Of a DNA stretch of 64,000 nt, positions 7,990 through 16,602 are shown in pieces; positions within the stretch are counted from its first letter, which is position 1; each line of letters begins with the position of its first letter. The stretch spans positions 51,517 to 115,516 of the forward strand of contig CAYVVD010000010.1 in assembly GCA_964454975.1 (NCBI GenBank), read 5' to 3'. The notes beneath the pieces were generated by a model. The model was given only the letters and a program-made list of their open reading frames with translations. It searched no databases and was not told where the DNA came from. This DNA comes from CAYVVD01 sp964454975 (lineage in GTDB: Bacteria; Bacteroidota; Ignavibacteria; Kapaibacteriales; UBA2268). Both the position numbers and the translations under genes were made by a program.

Positions 7990-8415
7990 ATGAAAGTAAA
8001 AAAAATAGTAGAACTGAAAACACAGTACAGCTTCGAAGCACCGCTTTTTCCGGCAGCAGTTACCAAGAAGGACCGCAATGGTAATGGGCAGCCCAAAGAG
8101 GAATTGCTCGACCTTAATGAAACGCTCGCTCCTAAGCCTGAGAACATCTTTATTGTCCGGGTAAATGGCGAAAGCATGATTGAAGAGCACATCTACGACG
8201 GCGATGTACTGATTGTTGAGCGCGAAACCAAACCAAAAGACGGACAAGTTGTTATAGCGGCACTCAATGGTGAAATGGCTGTCAAAAAGTATCGCGTTAA
8301 AGATGGAAAAGTTTACCTGTTCTCAGCTAATAAGAGTTTTCTGCCAATCGAGATAAAGCCGTTCTGGGAATTCCAGATACAGGGAATTGTCCGGCACGTA
8401 ATCCACAATGTGTAA
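7990..8415 (+). CDS. UmuD-like S24 protein with intact Ser/Lys dyad but no cleavage site
   Basis: 141 residues from the ATG at 7990 (an upstream in-frame ATG at 7933 would place a terminator-like hairpin inside the gene, so I reject it). The nucleophile is S62 in VNGESM and the general base is K99 in NGEMAVKKY, both correctly spaced for an S24 peptidase. The segment PLF (18-20) followed by LLDLN (39-43) aligns with UmuD, but the residues at the Cys/Ala-Gly position are K26-K27 (PLFPAAVTKKD). No Ala-Gly or Cys-Gly occurs elsewhere in the N-terminal arm. It should be an active protease unable to cut itself at the usual place. No obvious ribosome binding site. Confidence 0.8.
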   Translation: MKVKKIVELKTQYSFEAPLFPAAVTKKDRNGNGQPKEELLDLNETLAPKPENIFIVRVNGESMIEEHIYDGDVLIVERETKPKDGQVVIAALNGEMAVKKYRVKDGKVYLFSANKSFLPIEIKPFWEFQIQGIVRHVIHNV

Positions 8416-8461
8416 ATAAACTCCCCGTCATTTTTACAAATTAATCCATTAATTAATTCAA

Positions 8462-9133
8462 ATGCCTGAACCGGCTACGATAATCAGGTCTAAACGCAAG
8501 ACCATTTCAATCGAGATTAGCGAGAAGGCGGAAGTGATAATCCGCGCTCCAAACCGTATTTCTGCGGAAAAGATCAAGGAGTTCATCAGTAATAAGCAGA
8601 AATGGATAAATAATAAGCTTAAGATAGTTAAAAGCAGGATTAATTCTAGCCCACAAAAGGAATATATGCCTGGGGAAAGTTTCCTGTTCCTTGGGAAAGA
8701 GTACAAACTTGAATATTATAAGGGCTCGCCTGGTATAACATTTAATGGTGAGTCATTCCTGGTTTGCACAGAAAATCCGGATGAGATTAAGGCTCTTCTA
8801 AATGAGTGGTATGCTACTGCTTCAAAGAAGATAATCGCTTTTCTTGCAAAAGACATGGCCTCTTCGCACGGATTAAGTTATAAAAGCCTCAGTGTAAATT
8901 CTGCACAGAAGCGCTGGGGTTCATGCAATTCAGAGGGCAGGCTTAATTTCAGCAGGAGATTAATACTTGCACCAATCGAAGTAATTAAGTACGTTGTGGC
9001 ACATGAACTTGCGCACCTGGTTCATCTGAATCATTCGCCGAAGTTCTGGGGCCTGGTTAAGCAGATTTACCCTGAATACAATGGCTACAAGCGCTGGCTA
9101 AAGGAAAACGGGCATAAATTAAATCCGGAATGA
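8462..9133 (+). CDS. YgjP/DUF45-family putative metallopeptidase
   Basis: 223 residues, cytoplasmic. It has the N-terminal RSKRKTISIEI strand typical of the family, the RWGSCNSEGRLNFS segment and the zinc-binding HELAHLVHLNHSPKFW with an HExxH core and a downstream His. Members are predicted zinc-dependent peptidases of the SprT/WLM-like branch; physiological substrates are unknown. The start lies 46 bases after the UmuD-like gene and the stop is followed within 1 base by the fetB-like ATG, so the latter pair is co-transcribed. Confidence 0.88.
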   Translation: MPEPATIIRSKRKTISIEISEKAEVIIRAPNRISAEKIKEFISNKQKWINNKLKIVKSRINSSPQKEYMPGESFLFLGKEYKLEYYKGSPGITFNGESFLVCTENPDEIKALLNEWYATASKKIIAFLAKDMASSHGLSYKSLSVNSAQKRWGSCNSEGRLNFSRRLILAPIEVIKYVVAHELAHLVHLNHSPKFWGLVKQIYPEYNGYKRWLKENGHKLNPE

Positions 9134-9134
9134 T

Positions 9135-9962
9135 ATGGGCGCCGCAGATATTTCCTGGCTCGGGCTGTTCCTCGGCTCATTAGTATTGATTATCCCTATT
9201 GCAATCTTTCTCTACTACAAAACCGGGCTGATCAAAGACACACTCTGGTCATTCGGGCGGATGGCGGTGCAGCTTGTGCTTGTGGGGCTGTATCTGGGTT
9301 ATATCTTCGAGCTTGATTCAATCTGGGTGAACCTGCTTTGGGTACTGATTATGGCTGTCGCAGCTACAATTACTATAATCAGGCGAAGCGAAATAAAAAG
9401 CAAATACTTTGCGTTGCCGATATTTAATGCAATTGTTTTCAGCACAGTGCTTAATGGCGGTATTATAGCGCTTGTTGAAATTGGAACTCAAAGTTTCTTC
9501 AATGCCCGTTTCCTTATCCCAATTTCAGGAATGTTGATTGGCAACTGCTTGGGAAGTGCGATAATAGGCATTAGGAGCTTTTATAAATCCCTGATAAAGG
9601 ACGAGGAAAAATTCAATTACGACCTTGCCTGTGGCGCAACGCGTAACGAAGCGCTCCAGCCGTTTTTTACTGATGCTATGAAAGAGGCTTTCAGCCCGTT
9701 AATTGCTAACACAGCTTCCATCGGCCTGATATGGCTGCCGGGTATGATGACCGGCCAGATCCTCGGTGGCAGCGACCCCATGCTTGCAATCAAATACCAG
9801 GTGATGATTATTGTCGGTATATTTGTCAGCAGTGTGTTGACAGTATATCTAAGTATCTACGGCTCCAAGACATTTATTTTTAACGAGTGGGACCAATTCG
9901 ATAAAACCTCCATCCAAGTCGAACGTAATGTAAAGAAGAAGAAAAAGCTAAAGTTTGTTTAA
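9135..9962 (+). CDS. fetB: FetB/UPF0014-family ABC permease
   Basis: 275 residues, about seven hydrophobic segments. RMAVQLVLVGLYLG near residue 40, GMLIGNCLGSAI near 135, and GATRNEALQPFFTDAMKEA and LPGMMTGQILGGSDP towards the C-terminus are hallmarks of the FetB family. In E. coli FetA (ATPase) and FetB export iron and help under oxidative stress. No fetA-like ATPase gene is adjacent, so the partner must be elsewhere. The gene is packed between the YgjP-like gene (1-base gap) and the PD40-OmpA gene (no gap). Confidence 0.88.
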   Translation: MGAADISWLGLFLGSLVLIIPIAIFLYYKTGLIKDTLWSFGRMAVQLVLVGLYLGYIFELDSIWVNLLWVLIMAVAATITIIRRSEIKSKYFALPIFNAIVFSTVLNGGIIALVEIGTQSFFNARFLIPISGMLIGNCLGSAIIGIRSFYKSLIKDEEKFNYDLACGATRNEALQPFFTDAMKEAFSPLIANTASIGLIWLPGMMTGQILGGSDPMLAIKYQVMIIVGIFVSSVLTVYLSIYGSKTFIFNEWDQFDKTSIQVERNVKKKKKLKFV

Positions 9963-11981
9963 ATGTTCAGATTTATCATTCTTTTTACATTCGTTACAGG
10001 AATTTTAATATTCAGCCAGAGCAGGGAATTTCTCAGGAGGCCACTCAACAAGGAGACTTTCAGGGAATTCGATGAATACATCCGCAAATATGCTCCCTCT
10101 GACAGTGCCGCGCGTGTTGTCCAGAACTTAGCAAACAGACACCACTTTGCTCAACGCTCAGCAGTAGCAATGGGAATTTGCGAGAAATACCGCCCTTTTT
10201 TCAAAGACAGAGACCAGTTCATTGATGAACTTGTGAAGCAGTACGAAGAGTATATGCTTACTCAAAAGCCCCAGCCAGACACACGATATCTTTATCTGAA
10301 TTATATCATGGAAAATGCTCCGTCTGAAAACGCTTTTGTAGCTGTGCAGAGGATTGCACAGCAATATATCGAGGAAAAGCAATGGGATTCTGCAATCTTT
10401 GTTATGAAGGATATGCTGCCAATTTTCAAGGACAGCTCATCAAAAATTAATGATTTGATTAGGATTCTCGAAGCACCTGAGCAGGGCCTGAGGATAACAA
10501 ACCCGGGGGAAGCTATCAACAGCTATCGTGCCGAGTGGGACCCCTGCCCGTCACCTGACGGCAGGGCGCTCTTCTTCAGTGCGAGCCACAGGCCGGGCGG
10601 GTATGGCAGATCAGACATCTGGTTTTCAATCATGAAGAACGGCAAATGGCAGAATGCAGTAAATATAGGCGAGCCGATAAACGGTGAATTCGACGAGACT
10701 GTTGACAATGTGTGGGTGGATGGAAACGGGCTGATGCTTTCCGGTACATTCGAAGGTACTTTTGGTAAATTCGATATTTATATGATAAAGGCAACTGAAG
10801 AGGGCTGGTCGCCTCTTGAACACCTGCCTGCACCTATTAATTCGGAGCATACGGACGAGGGCGGCAACCTGACTGCTGATGGCAGGGCTATTCTGTTTTC
10901 ATCTGACAGGACGGGCGGAACAGGTGAGTATGTCCCGTTCAACAAGGTGAAGCATGGCGAACAAAACGGGAACATGGATATATATGTATCTATGAAAACA
11001 GACTCAGGCTGGAGCGAAACGATTAACCTTGGCACTGTAATCAATACACCTTATGCGGAACGCGCACCTTACCTGCACCCCGACGGGAAAACGCTCTATT
11101 TCAGCTCGAGCGGGCATGGCGGGTTGGGAGGTATGGACTTGTATGTATCTCGCAGGCTTAGCGAAGATTCATGGACAGAATGGAGCGAACCTGTAAATCT
11201 CGGCAAGGAAATAAACTCTGCTGTTGACGACTGGGGATATACCATCAGCCTGCGGGGTGACAGTGCTTTCTTCGCTGCACGCAACAGGCCAAACAACTAC
11301 GGCGACTGGGATATTTACTCGATTACACTGCCAGATGAGGCAAAGCCGTATGATGTTGTTACAATTTCCGGCGAGGTGAAGGATGCTAACGGGCGGAAGC
11401 TTATCACCCGGATTATTTGGGATGATCTCGAAACAGGTGAAAAAATGGGCGATCTGATGACCGACCCCAGGACAGGTAATTATTTCATCGTGCTGCCAAA
11501 GGGCAGGATTTACGGCTACTATGCAGAGAAAAGAGGCTATTATCCCACCTCCGACTATATTGACCTGCGCGATGTTAAAGATATTCGCGAGTTTAAGCAG
11601 GACATTATTCTATATTCCGAGGTTGATGTCCGGAAAGGTAAGACTGCAATACCAATCAATAATATATTCTTTGAATTTGACAAGTTCGAACTTAAGCCAG
11701 AATCATATCCTGAGCTTAAGCGGCTAAGCAAATTCCTGCAAAAAAATACCGGCTACAAGGTACAAATCGAAGGGCACACAGACGAATCCGGCAGCGAAGT
11801 TTACAACATTAACCTGTCGAAACTGCGGGCGGAGTCAGTTAAGAACTACCTTGTGGAATTGGGGCACAATGGCGGGATGTTCATCACTAAAGGATACGGC
11901 AATAAAAAGCCAATTTCAGACAACAGCACCGAAGTCGGCAGGGCAAAGAACAGAAGGGTAGAGTTTAAGTTAGTCAGGTAG
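9963..11981 (+). CDS. PD40 beta-propeller / OmpA-C envelope protein
   Basis: 672 residues with an N-terminal hydrophobic export signal. The segment ~190-450 holds TolB-like PD40 repeats (PSPDGRALFFSASHRPGGYG; LTADGRAILFSSDRTGGTG; LHPDGKTLYFSSSGHGGLGG). Residues ~455-545 resemble a carboxypeptidase-regulatory-like beta-sandwich. From ~560 an OmpA-C domain follows (FFEFDKFELKPESYPEL, then EGHTDESGSEVYN and NRRVEFKLVR) that binds peptidoglycan. This architecture is common in Bacteroidota, including components near type IX secretion and gliding loci (PorE-like), but the assignment to that system is only suggestive. It starts directly after the fetB stop. Confidence 0.9.
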   Translation: MFRFIILFTFVTGILIFSQSREFLRRPLNKETFREFDEYIRKYAPSDSAARVVQNLANRHHFAQRSAVAMGICEKYRPFFKDRDQFIDELVKQYEEYMLTQKPQPDTRYLYLNYIMENAPSENAFVAVQRIAQQYIEEKQWDSAIFVMKDMLPIFKDSSSKINDLIRILEAPEQGLRITNPGEAINSYRAEWDPCPSPDGRALFFSASHRPGGYGRSDIWFSIMKNGKWQNAVNIGEPINGEFDETVDNVWVDGNGLMLSGTFEGTFGKFDIYMIKATEEGWSPLEHLPAPINSEHTDEGGNLTADGRAILFSSDRTGGTGEYVPFNKVKHGEQNGNMDIYVSMKTDSGWSETINLGTVINTPYAERAPYLHPDGKTLYFSSSGHGGLGGMDLYVSRRLSEDSWTEWSEPVNLGKEINSAVDDWGYTISLRGDSAFFAARNRPNNYGDWDIYSITLPDEAKPYDVVTISGEVKDANGRKLITRIIWDDLETGEKMGDLMTDPRTGNYFIVLPKGRIYGYYAEKRGYYPTSDYIDLRDVKDIREFKQDIILYSEVDVRKGKTAIPINNIFFEFDKFELKPESYPELKRLSKFLQKNTGYKVQIEGHTDESGSEVYNINLSKLRAESVKNYLVELGHNGGMFITKGYGNKKPISDNSTEVGRAKNRRVEFKLVR

Positions 11982-12106
11982 TTCATAGTACCGGGTACAA
12001 AATACGAAGTATCTGCGCCCTCTCCGGGTAAGTGAATAACATCCTTGCCATCAAACCTGTTACGGGCTAAATCCCGGATGAATACATGCTCTAATTTGGA
12101 TATGAT

Positions 12107-12313
12107 ATGACACTCGAAGAATCGGGCTACGATGCCGGCTTGGAAGAATACTGTCAGAGCGGGCATTTCTCTTTAATTGGCGTGGTGCGGGTAAATTCCG
12201 AGCACTGGGGCAGATACTACAACTACCTGAAGATGGAAAGACGAAAGAAAGACAAGGAATTTGGCAAAATTGTAAAGAATATATTAAAAATCAAGAAGCA
12301 GAATAAGTATTGA
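12107..12313 (+). CDS. Doubtful short ORF, possible gene remnant
   Basis: 68 codons encoding a protein-like sequence (HFSLIGVVRVNSEHWGRYYN) that ends in a very Lys/Arg-rich tail. There is no ribosome binding site and no recognised family. It lies in a gap between a plus-strand and a minus-strand gene and could be the decayed end of a lost gene. Confidence 0.25.
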   Translation: MTLEESGYDAGLEEYCQSGHFSLIGVVRVNSEHWGRYYNYLKMERRKKDKEFGKIVKNILKIKKQNKY

Positions 12314-12482
12314 GGGGAAATATCAAAATATCAGAAAATTAATTTGTTTATTAAAGGGGACTCTGTGTCTTCTGTGGTTAAATTAACATTCTTTTGATAC
12401 GATTATGTTGGTTTTATTTCGGGTCATCCCGTCTCATTCTGCTGGGAGTCACCTTCCTTGTTAAGGATGGATTATAAACAGA

Positions 12483-12500
12483 TGCCTGCGCGCGCAGGCA
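12483..12500. repeat. 18-bp perfect palindrome
   Basis: The two halves TGCCTGCGC and GCGCAGGCA are exact reverse complements with no spacer. The site is GC-rich in an AT-rich gap, about 55 bases downstream of the purK stop. There is no clean T-tract on either side (TGTCATTTC on the plus strand), so it is more like an intergenic repeat unit than a classic terminator. Confidence 0.55.
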
Positions 12501-12555
12501 TGTCATTTCTATTCTTTTTTCGCTGTTCGTTATACTCTTTTGACTGTTATTAGCT

Positions 12556-13719
12556 TCACCATACTAATGCTGCAGCTGCTGAACGTGCCCGTTTGATTGC
12601 ATTTTCCTGGGATTCGCCAAGAGCAGTAATGTGTCCCATTTTGCGGCCCGGGCGGGATTGTTTCTTGTTGTAGAGGTGCAGCCACACGCTGTCGTGGCGG
12701 AGTATGGGAACTACGTTCCGTGGCACTCCATTTCCCTTGCGCTCCCCAAGTAAATTGACCATTGCGGCTGCAGGTTTTACAAGTTTAGGCGAGCCAAGGG
12801 GCAGGTTGCAGACTGCGCGGATGCAGTTCTCGAACTGGGATGTGTAGCATCCCTCAATTGTATAATGCCCGGAGTTATGCGGGCGTGGTGCAATCTCGTT
12901 AATTAGGATGTCACCGTCTTTTGTCAGGAACAGCTCAACCCCGAACACACCAACACCATTGATTGACCTGACACTCGCCAGGGCAATCTCCTGCGCCTTT
13001 TTTTGGAGTTCGTCGCTGATTTCCGCCGGTGCAATCACTTCGTGGCAGATGTGCCTGTACTGGATTGTTTCTACGCATGGGTAAACAGCCTTCTCGCCGG
13101 ATTTATTTATTGCCACGATAACGGCAAGTTCCTTTTGAAAATCAACAAATCTTTCAGCCATCAGCGGCCGTTTTATCTTCTCGTTGTTGAATTTCTCCCA
13201 TGCTGAACTAACTTCCTCTTCGTTGAACACAGTCGCGTTTCCATATCCGTCATAGCCGTATTTTCGCGCTTTAATAACAAATGGATAGCCATATTCACCA
13301 CCGAATTTTCGGGCTGCTTCAAGATCCGATAATTCCTCGAATACAGGAACAGGCAGCCCCGCATCCCTGAATGTACACTTCTGGATGTATTTGTCCTGCA
13401 CCATACGCATTGTTTCCGGTGATGGATATACTTCTACGTATTTTTGTACTTTATCGAGGATTACGGGATCAATAAACTCATTCTCGAGGGTTGCCAAATC
13501 GCAGGAGACGGCGAATTTTTCAAGCTCTTCTTCATTCTCCCAGCCATTTGGGAACTCCAGTTTTGTCATGTCGCCCGCAGGAGTGTTCGCATAAGTCTCT
13601 ATTATTGCTATATTTATGCCCATCCGGTATCCTGCGGCAGCAAGCATTTTTGCGAGTTGGCCTCCTCCCAGAATACCAAGTGTGAATGGGGAATCCAGAT
13701 TTTTAATTGATGGAATCAT
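12556..13719 (-). CDS. purK: 5-(carboxyamino)imidazole ribonucleotide synthase PurK
   Basis: 387 residues, ATP-grasp fold. The N-terminal LGILGGGQLAKMLAAAGYRMG loop, the central KARKYGYDGYGNA ATP-binding segment and INEIAPRPHNSGHYTIEGC are diagnostic of PurK. It converts AIR, bicarbonate and ATP into N5-CAIR in de novo purine synthesis. purE normally accompanies it but is not in this window. The gene is monocistronic here, transcribed leftward, with an AT-rich upstream region. Confidence 0.96.
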   Translation of the reverse strand: MIPSIKNLDSPFTLGILGGGQLAKMLAAAGYRMGINIAIIETYANTPAGDMTKLEFPNGWENEEELEKFAVSCDLATLENEFIDPVILDKVQKYVEVYPSPETMRMVQDKYIQKCTFRDAGLPVPVFEELSDLEAARKFGGEYGYPFVIKARKYGYDGYGNATVFNEEEVSSAWEKFNNEKIKRPLMAERFVDFQKELAVIVAINKSGEKAVYPCVETIQYRHICHEVIAPAEISDELQKKAQEIALASVRSINGVGVFGVELFLTKDGDILINEIAPRPHNSGHYTIEGCYTSQFENCIRAVCNLPLGSPKLVKPAAAMVNLLGERKGNGVPRNVVPILRHDSVWLHLYNKKQSRPGRKMGHITALGESQENAIKRARSAAAALVW

Positions 13720-13899
13720 TAGTATTTACCATTATTTCACACGAATTTAATTGCAATTAAACAAAAAAAATGTAATATTGTATGGTATAATTTGTTAATT
13801 CTATAGCGACTTTAGAGTTACACTAATTAATAAAAGGAGTTTGCTTTCCCGCTACAGCCCAACATTAGCCAGGTACAGCAATCCGAAACATTTACACAC

Positions 13900-14418
13900 C
13901 TGAACCAGCCGGTTCTGTCCGGCAGAGTCCTTGTACTCAATCAAAGTTACGAACCAATCAGTGTCTGCTCGCCCAAAAAAGCGATGGTATTGCTTTTTTT
14001 GATGAAAGCCGAGATGATTGCAGAGCGTGATGGCAAGGCAATCCGCACAATTGACTGTAGCTTCCCGTTCCCGAGCGTGATTAAGCTTGCATCGTTTGTA
14101 AGAATCCCCTACAAAAAGGTTGACCTCTCGCGCAAAAACATTCTCAGGCGAGACAACAACCAGTGCCAATACTGCGGAACAAAGCAGGGTGTCCTTACGA
14201 TTGACCATATCATACCGCGTTCCAGGGGAGGAGGAGAGACTTGGGAAAACCTTGTAACTGCGTGTGTAAAGTGCAATAACAGGAAAGGCAACCACACACC
14301 AGAGGAAGCCCGCATGAAAATGCTGAAACTGCCCAAAAGGCCTAATCACATTTTATTCATTCAGCAGCACGCAGGAGCACTCGACGACAAATGGAGGCCG
14401 TTTTTGTTTCTGGATTGA
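13900..14418 (+). CDS. HNH endonuclease family protein (start codon uncertain)
   Basis: The nuclease core is clear: CQYCGTKQ, then LTIDHIIPRSRGGGETWENL and CVKCNNRKGNHTPEEA, a Cys4-zinc HNH motif, ending in a KWRPFLFLD tail usual for this Bacteroidota/Cyanobacteria-type stand-alone HNH family. The first in-frame ATG is at 13984, but the conserved N-terminal strand VLVLNQSYEPISVCSPKKA lies upstream of it. The frame is open back to 13834 without any ATG, GTG or TTG; I give the CTG at 13900 as one candidate and ATT at 13864 as another. An AAGGAG occurs at 13834-13839. Biological role unknown for this family. Confidence 0.8.
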   Translation: MNQPVLSGRVLVLNQSYEPISVCSPKKAMVLLFLMKAEMIAERDGKAIRTIDCSFPFPSVIKLASFVRIPYKKVDLSRKNILRRDNNQCQYCGTKQGVLTIDHIIPRSRGGGETWENLVTACVKCNNRKGNHTPEEARMKMLKLPKRPNHILFIQQHAGALDDKWRPFLFLD

Positions 14419-14567
14419 TTTGTCCTTCATATAATCCATTTTAAGCCTTATCTAACCAAGGCTGAGGCCTCACAATCTCTACTTAAAAAAACACGTTTGT
14501 TAATTTGCCGGAAATTGACAATATTAACCATTGTAACTGAGTTTCCATTCATCCGGAGGATGCAGGC

Positions 14568-15389
14568 ATGGGTAACAAAGCATCCGAAAAAGACAGTCGT
14601 TACAAAAAAAACGGCAAATTAAAAACATCATATTATGAAGAAGAACTTGCAAGGCTCCAGCTCGAACTTGTTAAACTGCAGTTATGGGTAAAAGAAAAGG
14701 GGCTCAAGGTTGTGATTCTATTCGAGGGGCGCGATGCTGCCGGCAAAGGTGGTGTAATAAAGCGAATCGTAGAGCCTTTGAACCCTCGAGGAGCACGAGT
14801 AGTGGCTCTTAACAAACCTTCGGACCACGAAGCAACTCAATGGTATTTCCAGCGATATGTGCAACATCTTCCAGCAGCAGGTGAATTTGTCTTTTTTGAC
14901 CGCAGCTGGTACAACCGTGCCGGTGTAGAGCGGGTGATGGGATTCTGCAGCGATGAAGAATACCAGGAGTTTATGCGCTCCTGCCCCGAGTTCGAGAAAA
15001 TGCTCATCCGATCCGGTATAATTCTGCACAAATACTGGTTTTCTGTCAGCGATGAGGAACAGGAAAGGCGTTTCAGAAACCGTGTTACAAATCCTGCCAA
15101 GAGATGGAAATTCTCCGAAATGGATCTCGAATCATGGAACAAATGGGTGGAGTACTCTAAAGCAAAAGATATAATGTTCAAATACACCGACACAAAACAG
15201 TCCCCCTGGTATGATGTGGAAGCCGACGACAAGAAGCGCGCCCGGCTTAACTGCATAGCACACATCCTTCGGAAAATTCCTTATGAAAACATAATTCCCG
15301 GGGAAATAGAACTGCCCCCCCGCAACATAAAGGACAATTACATCCGCCCGCCAATGACCGAATACACAATCGTGGATGAAGGATATTAG
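14568..15389 (+). CDS. ppk2: Polyphosphate kinase 2 (PPK2)
   Basis: 273 residues. Walker A is in LFEGRDAAGKGGVIKRI (about residues 51-67), the Walker B/lid region is FFDRSWYNRAGVERVMGF, and the conserved HKYWFSVSDEEQERRF follows. This matches single-domain PPK2 enzymes, which transfer phosphate between polyphosphate and nucleotides in the cytoplasm. The overall length and N-terminal YEEELARLQLELVKLQLW helix fit the class that phosphorylates nucleoside diphosphates. A GGAGG ribosome binding site lies shortly before the ATG. The gene is solitary. Confidence 0.95.
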   Translation: MGNKASEKDSRYKKNGKLKTSYYEEELARLQLELVKLQLWVKEKGLKVVILFEGRDAAGKGGVIKRIVEPLNPRGARVVALNKPSDHEATQWYFQRYVQHLPAAGEFVFFDRSWYNRAGVERVMGFCSDEEYQEFMRSCPEFEKMLIRSGIILHKYWFSVSDEEQERRFRNRVTNPAKRWKFSEMDLESWNKWVEYSKAKDIMFKYTDTKQSPWYDVEADDKKRARLNCIAHILRKIPYENIIPGEIELPPRNIKDNYIRPPMTEYTIVDEGY

Positions 15390-15768
15390 TTAATTATCCA
15401 ACAAGGATGCCTTTGGAACGAATTACGAATTGCCCTGGATTAATATAGGTTGACTTTTTTTTCATTATTTATTGTCCCGAAAGGACGGTAAATAGGTGTA
15501 AGTGGTGAGCCGGTAACTACTTAGCTCTGAAAGGAGCGGCAAATTGTTAACCTCAGAGAATACAAAGATTATTCACAGAGGGCATGGGGGCTCGGTATTA
15601 CGAACAAAGGACTATCTGATTATAAAATAATTTAGGGCGATTCATTGAACTGTCCCTACACAATCTTCATTTGTTTAGATTGGTTTTTATCTTTCCGACT
15701 ATCTTGCTTTCTAACTATCATCCCAATGTGTTATCTTTGCGTATTGTATTCGACTATTAGAATAATGC
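15390..15768. other. Intergenic region upstream of the glycan operon
   Basis: 379 bases without a gene. It contains two small GAAAG-loop hairpins (listed as a repeat). Its right part (15700-15768) is AT-rich and must hold the promoter for the 15769-28285 operon; I cannot fix the -10/-35 elements. Confidence 0.6.
15474..15537. repeat. Paired GAAAG-loop hairpins, likely decayed intergenic repeat
   Basis: GTCC-CGAAA-GGAC at 15474-15486 and GCTC-TGAAAG-GAGC at 15524-15537 are two similar short stem-loops about 50 bases apart in a gene-free region. Similar hairpin series occur as dispersed intergenic repeats in many environmental bacterial genomes. This reading is from memory of such patterns, not from a comparison. 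Confidence 0.4.
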
Positions 15769-16602
15769 ATGAAACTCTCTGCAGTTGTAAATCTGTATAT
15801 TGATATAAAGTACTTTATAATCGGCCTATATAATAACCGGCGGATTATTCTCGAGCTTACAAAGCGCGATTACCAAAAGCTATATAAGGACAAGTACCTT
15901 GGCGTTCTCTGGAATTACATCCAGCCGCTGATATTTGCTACTATCCTTTGGTTCCTGTTTACTATCGGCTTCCGTGGCGACAGGGGAATGAAGGATGTAC
16001 CTTTCTTTATATACCTCTTCACAGGAATTAACGCATGGCATTACTTTTCGCAAAACCTTTCCTCTATGACCGGCGTAATCAACAGCTACTCCTACCTGCT
16101 CGAACAGCCGGATTTCAGCATGGGCATGGTTCCCGTAGCAAGATTGCTCGGAGCTGTTATTCCCCATGCAATATTCATGGGGCTGACATTTATTTTTGCC
16201 GCTATTGAAGGATTTTACCCGGGGTTATATACAATTCAACTGTTGTATTACCTCTTTGGTATGTACCTGCTTATCCTCGGGATGGGCTGGATATTTGCTT
16301 CCACTACACTGTTTGTGGAAGATATTAAAAATCTTGTCCAGCTGATTGTGCAATTCGGCTTCTGGCTGACACCGATATTTTGGGTGCTTGATAGTAAAGT
16401 TCCTGAACCATACATTTATTTCTTCAAGCTGAATCCGATGGTATATATACTCCAGGGCTACCGCGACAGTGTTTATGCCGGCAACTGGTTCTGGCAGTAT
16501 CCTTGGGAAACACTCTACTTTTGGCTTTTCACTATAACGATGCTCGTTGTAGGCTCAGTTGTATTCCGCCGTTTACGTCCACACTTTGCGGAGCTGGCAT
16601 AA
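15769..16602 (+). CDS. wzm: Polysaccharide ABC exporter permease (Wzm/KpsM-like)
   Basis: 277 residues with about six membrane helices of the ABC-2 type. The N-terminal segment LTKRDYQKLYKDKYLGVLWN and the later FGFWLTPIFWVLD plus LNPMVYILQGYRD are standard for O-antigen, teichoic acid and capsule exporters. With the ATPase encoded directly next (start immediately after this stop) it should move a lipid-linked polysaccharide across the inner membrane. It is the first gene of the sulfotransferase-containing operon, which suggests the cargo is a sulfated surface glycan. Confidence 0.93.
   Translation: MKLSAVVNLYIDIKYFIIGLYNNRRIILELTKRDYQKLYKDKYLGVLWNYIQPLIFATILWFLFTIGFRGDRGMKDVPFFIYLFTGINAWHYFSQNLSSMTGVINSYSYLLEQPDFSMGMVPVARLLGAVIPHAIFMGLTFIFAAIEGFYPGLYTIQLLYYLFGMYLLILGMGWIFASTTLFVEDIKNLVQLIVQFGFWLTPIFWVLDSKVPEPYIYFFKLNPMVYILQGYRDSVYAGNWFWQYPWETLYFWLFTITMLVVGSVVFRRLRPHFAELA

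Larger units (their letters stand above)
11982..12555. other. Intergenic stretch between the OmpA-type gene and purK
   Basis: 574 bases with no confident gene. It contains a weak plus-strand frame (12107-12313) and an 18-bp perfect palindrome (12483-12500), both listed separately. Nothing else was recognised. Confidence 0.6.

Noticed and set aside
11846..12166. 106-residue minus-strand frame at the end of the OmpA-type gene
   Set aside because: Half of it is antisense to the conserved OmpA-C domain; the remainder shows no family resemblance.
13852..14349. 165-residue minus-strand frame over the HNH gene
   Set aside because: It is antisense to a gene with a clear HNH motif and has no recognisable protein features.
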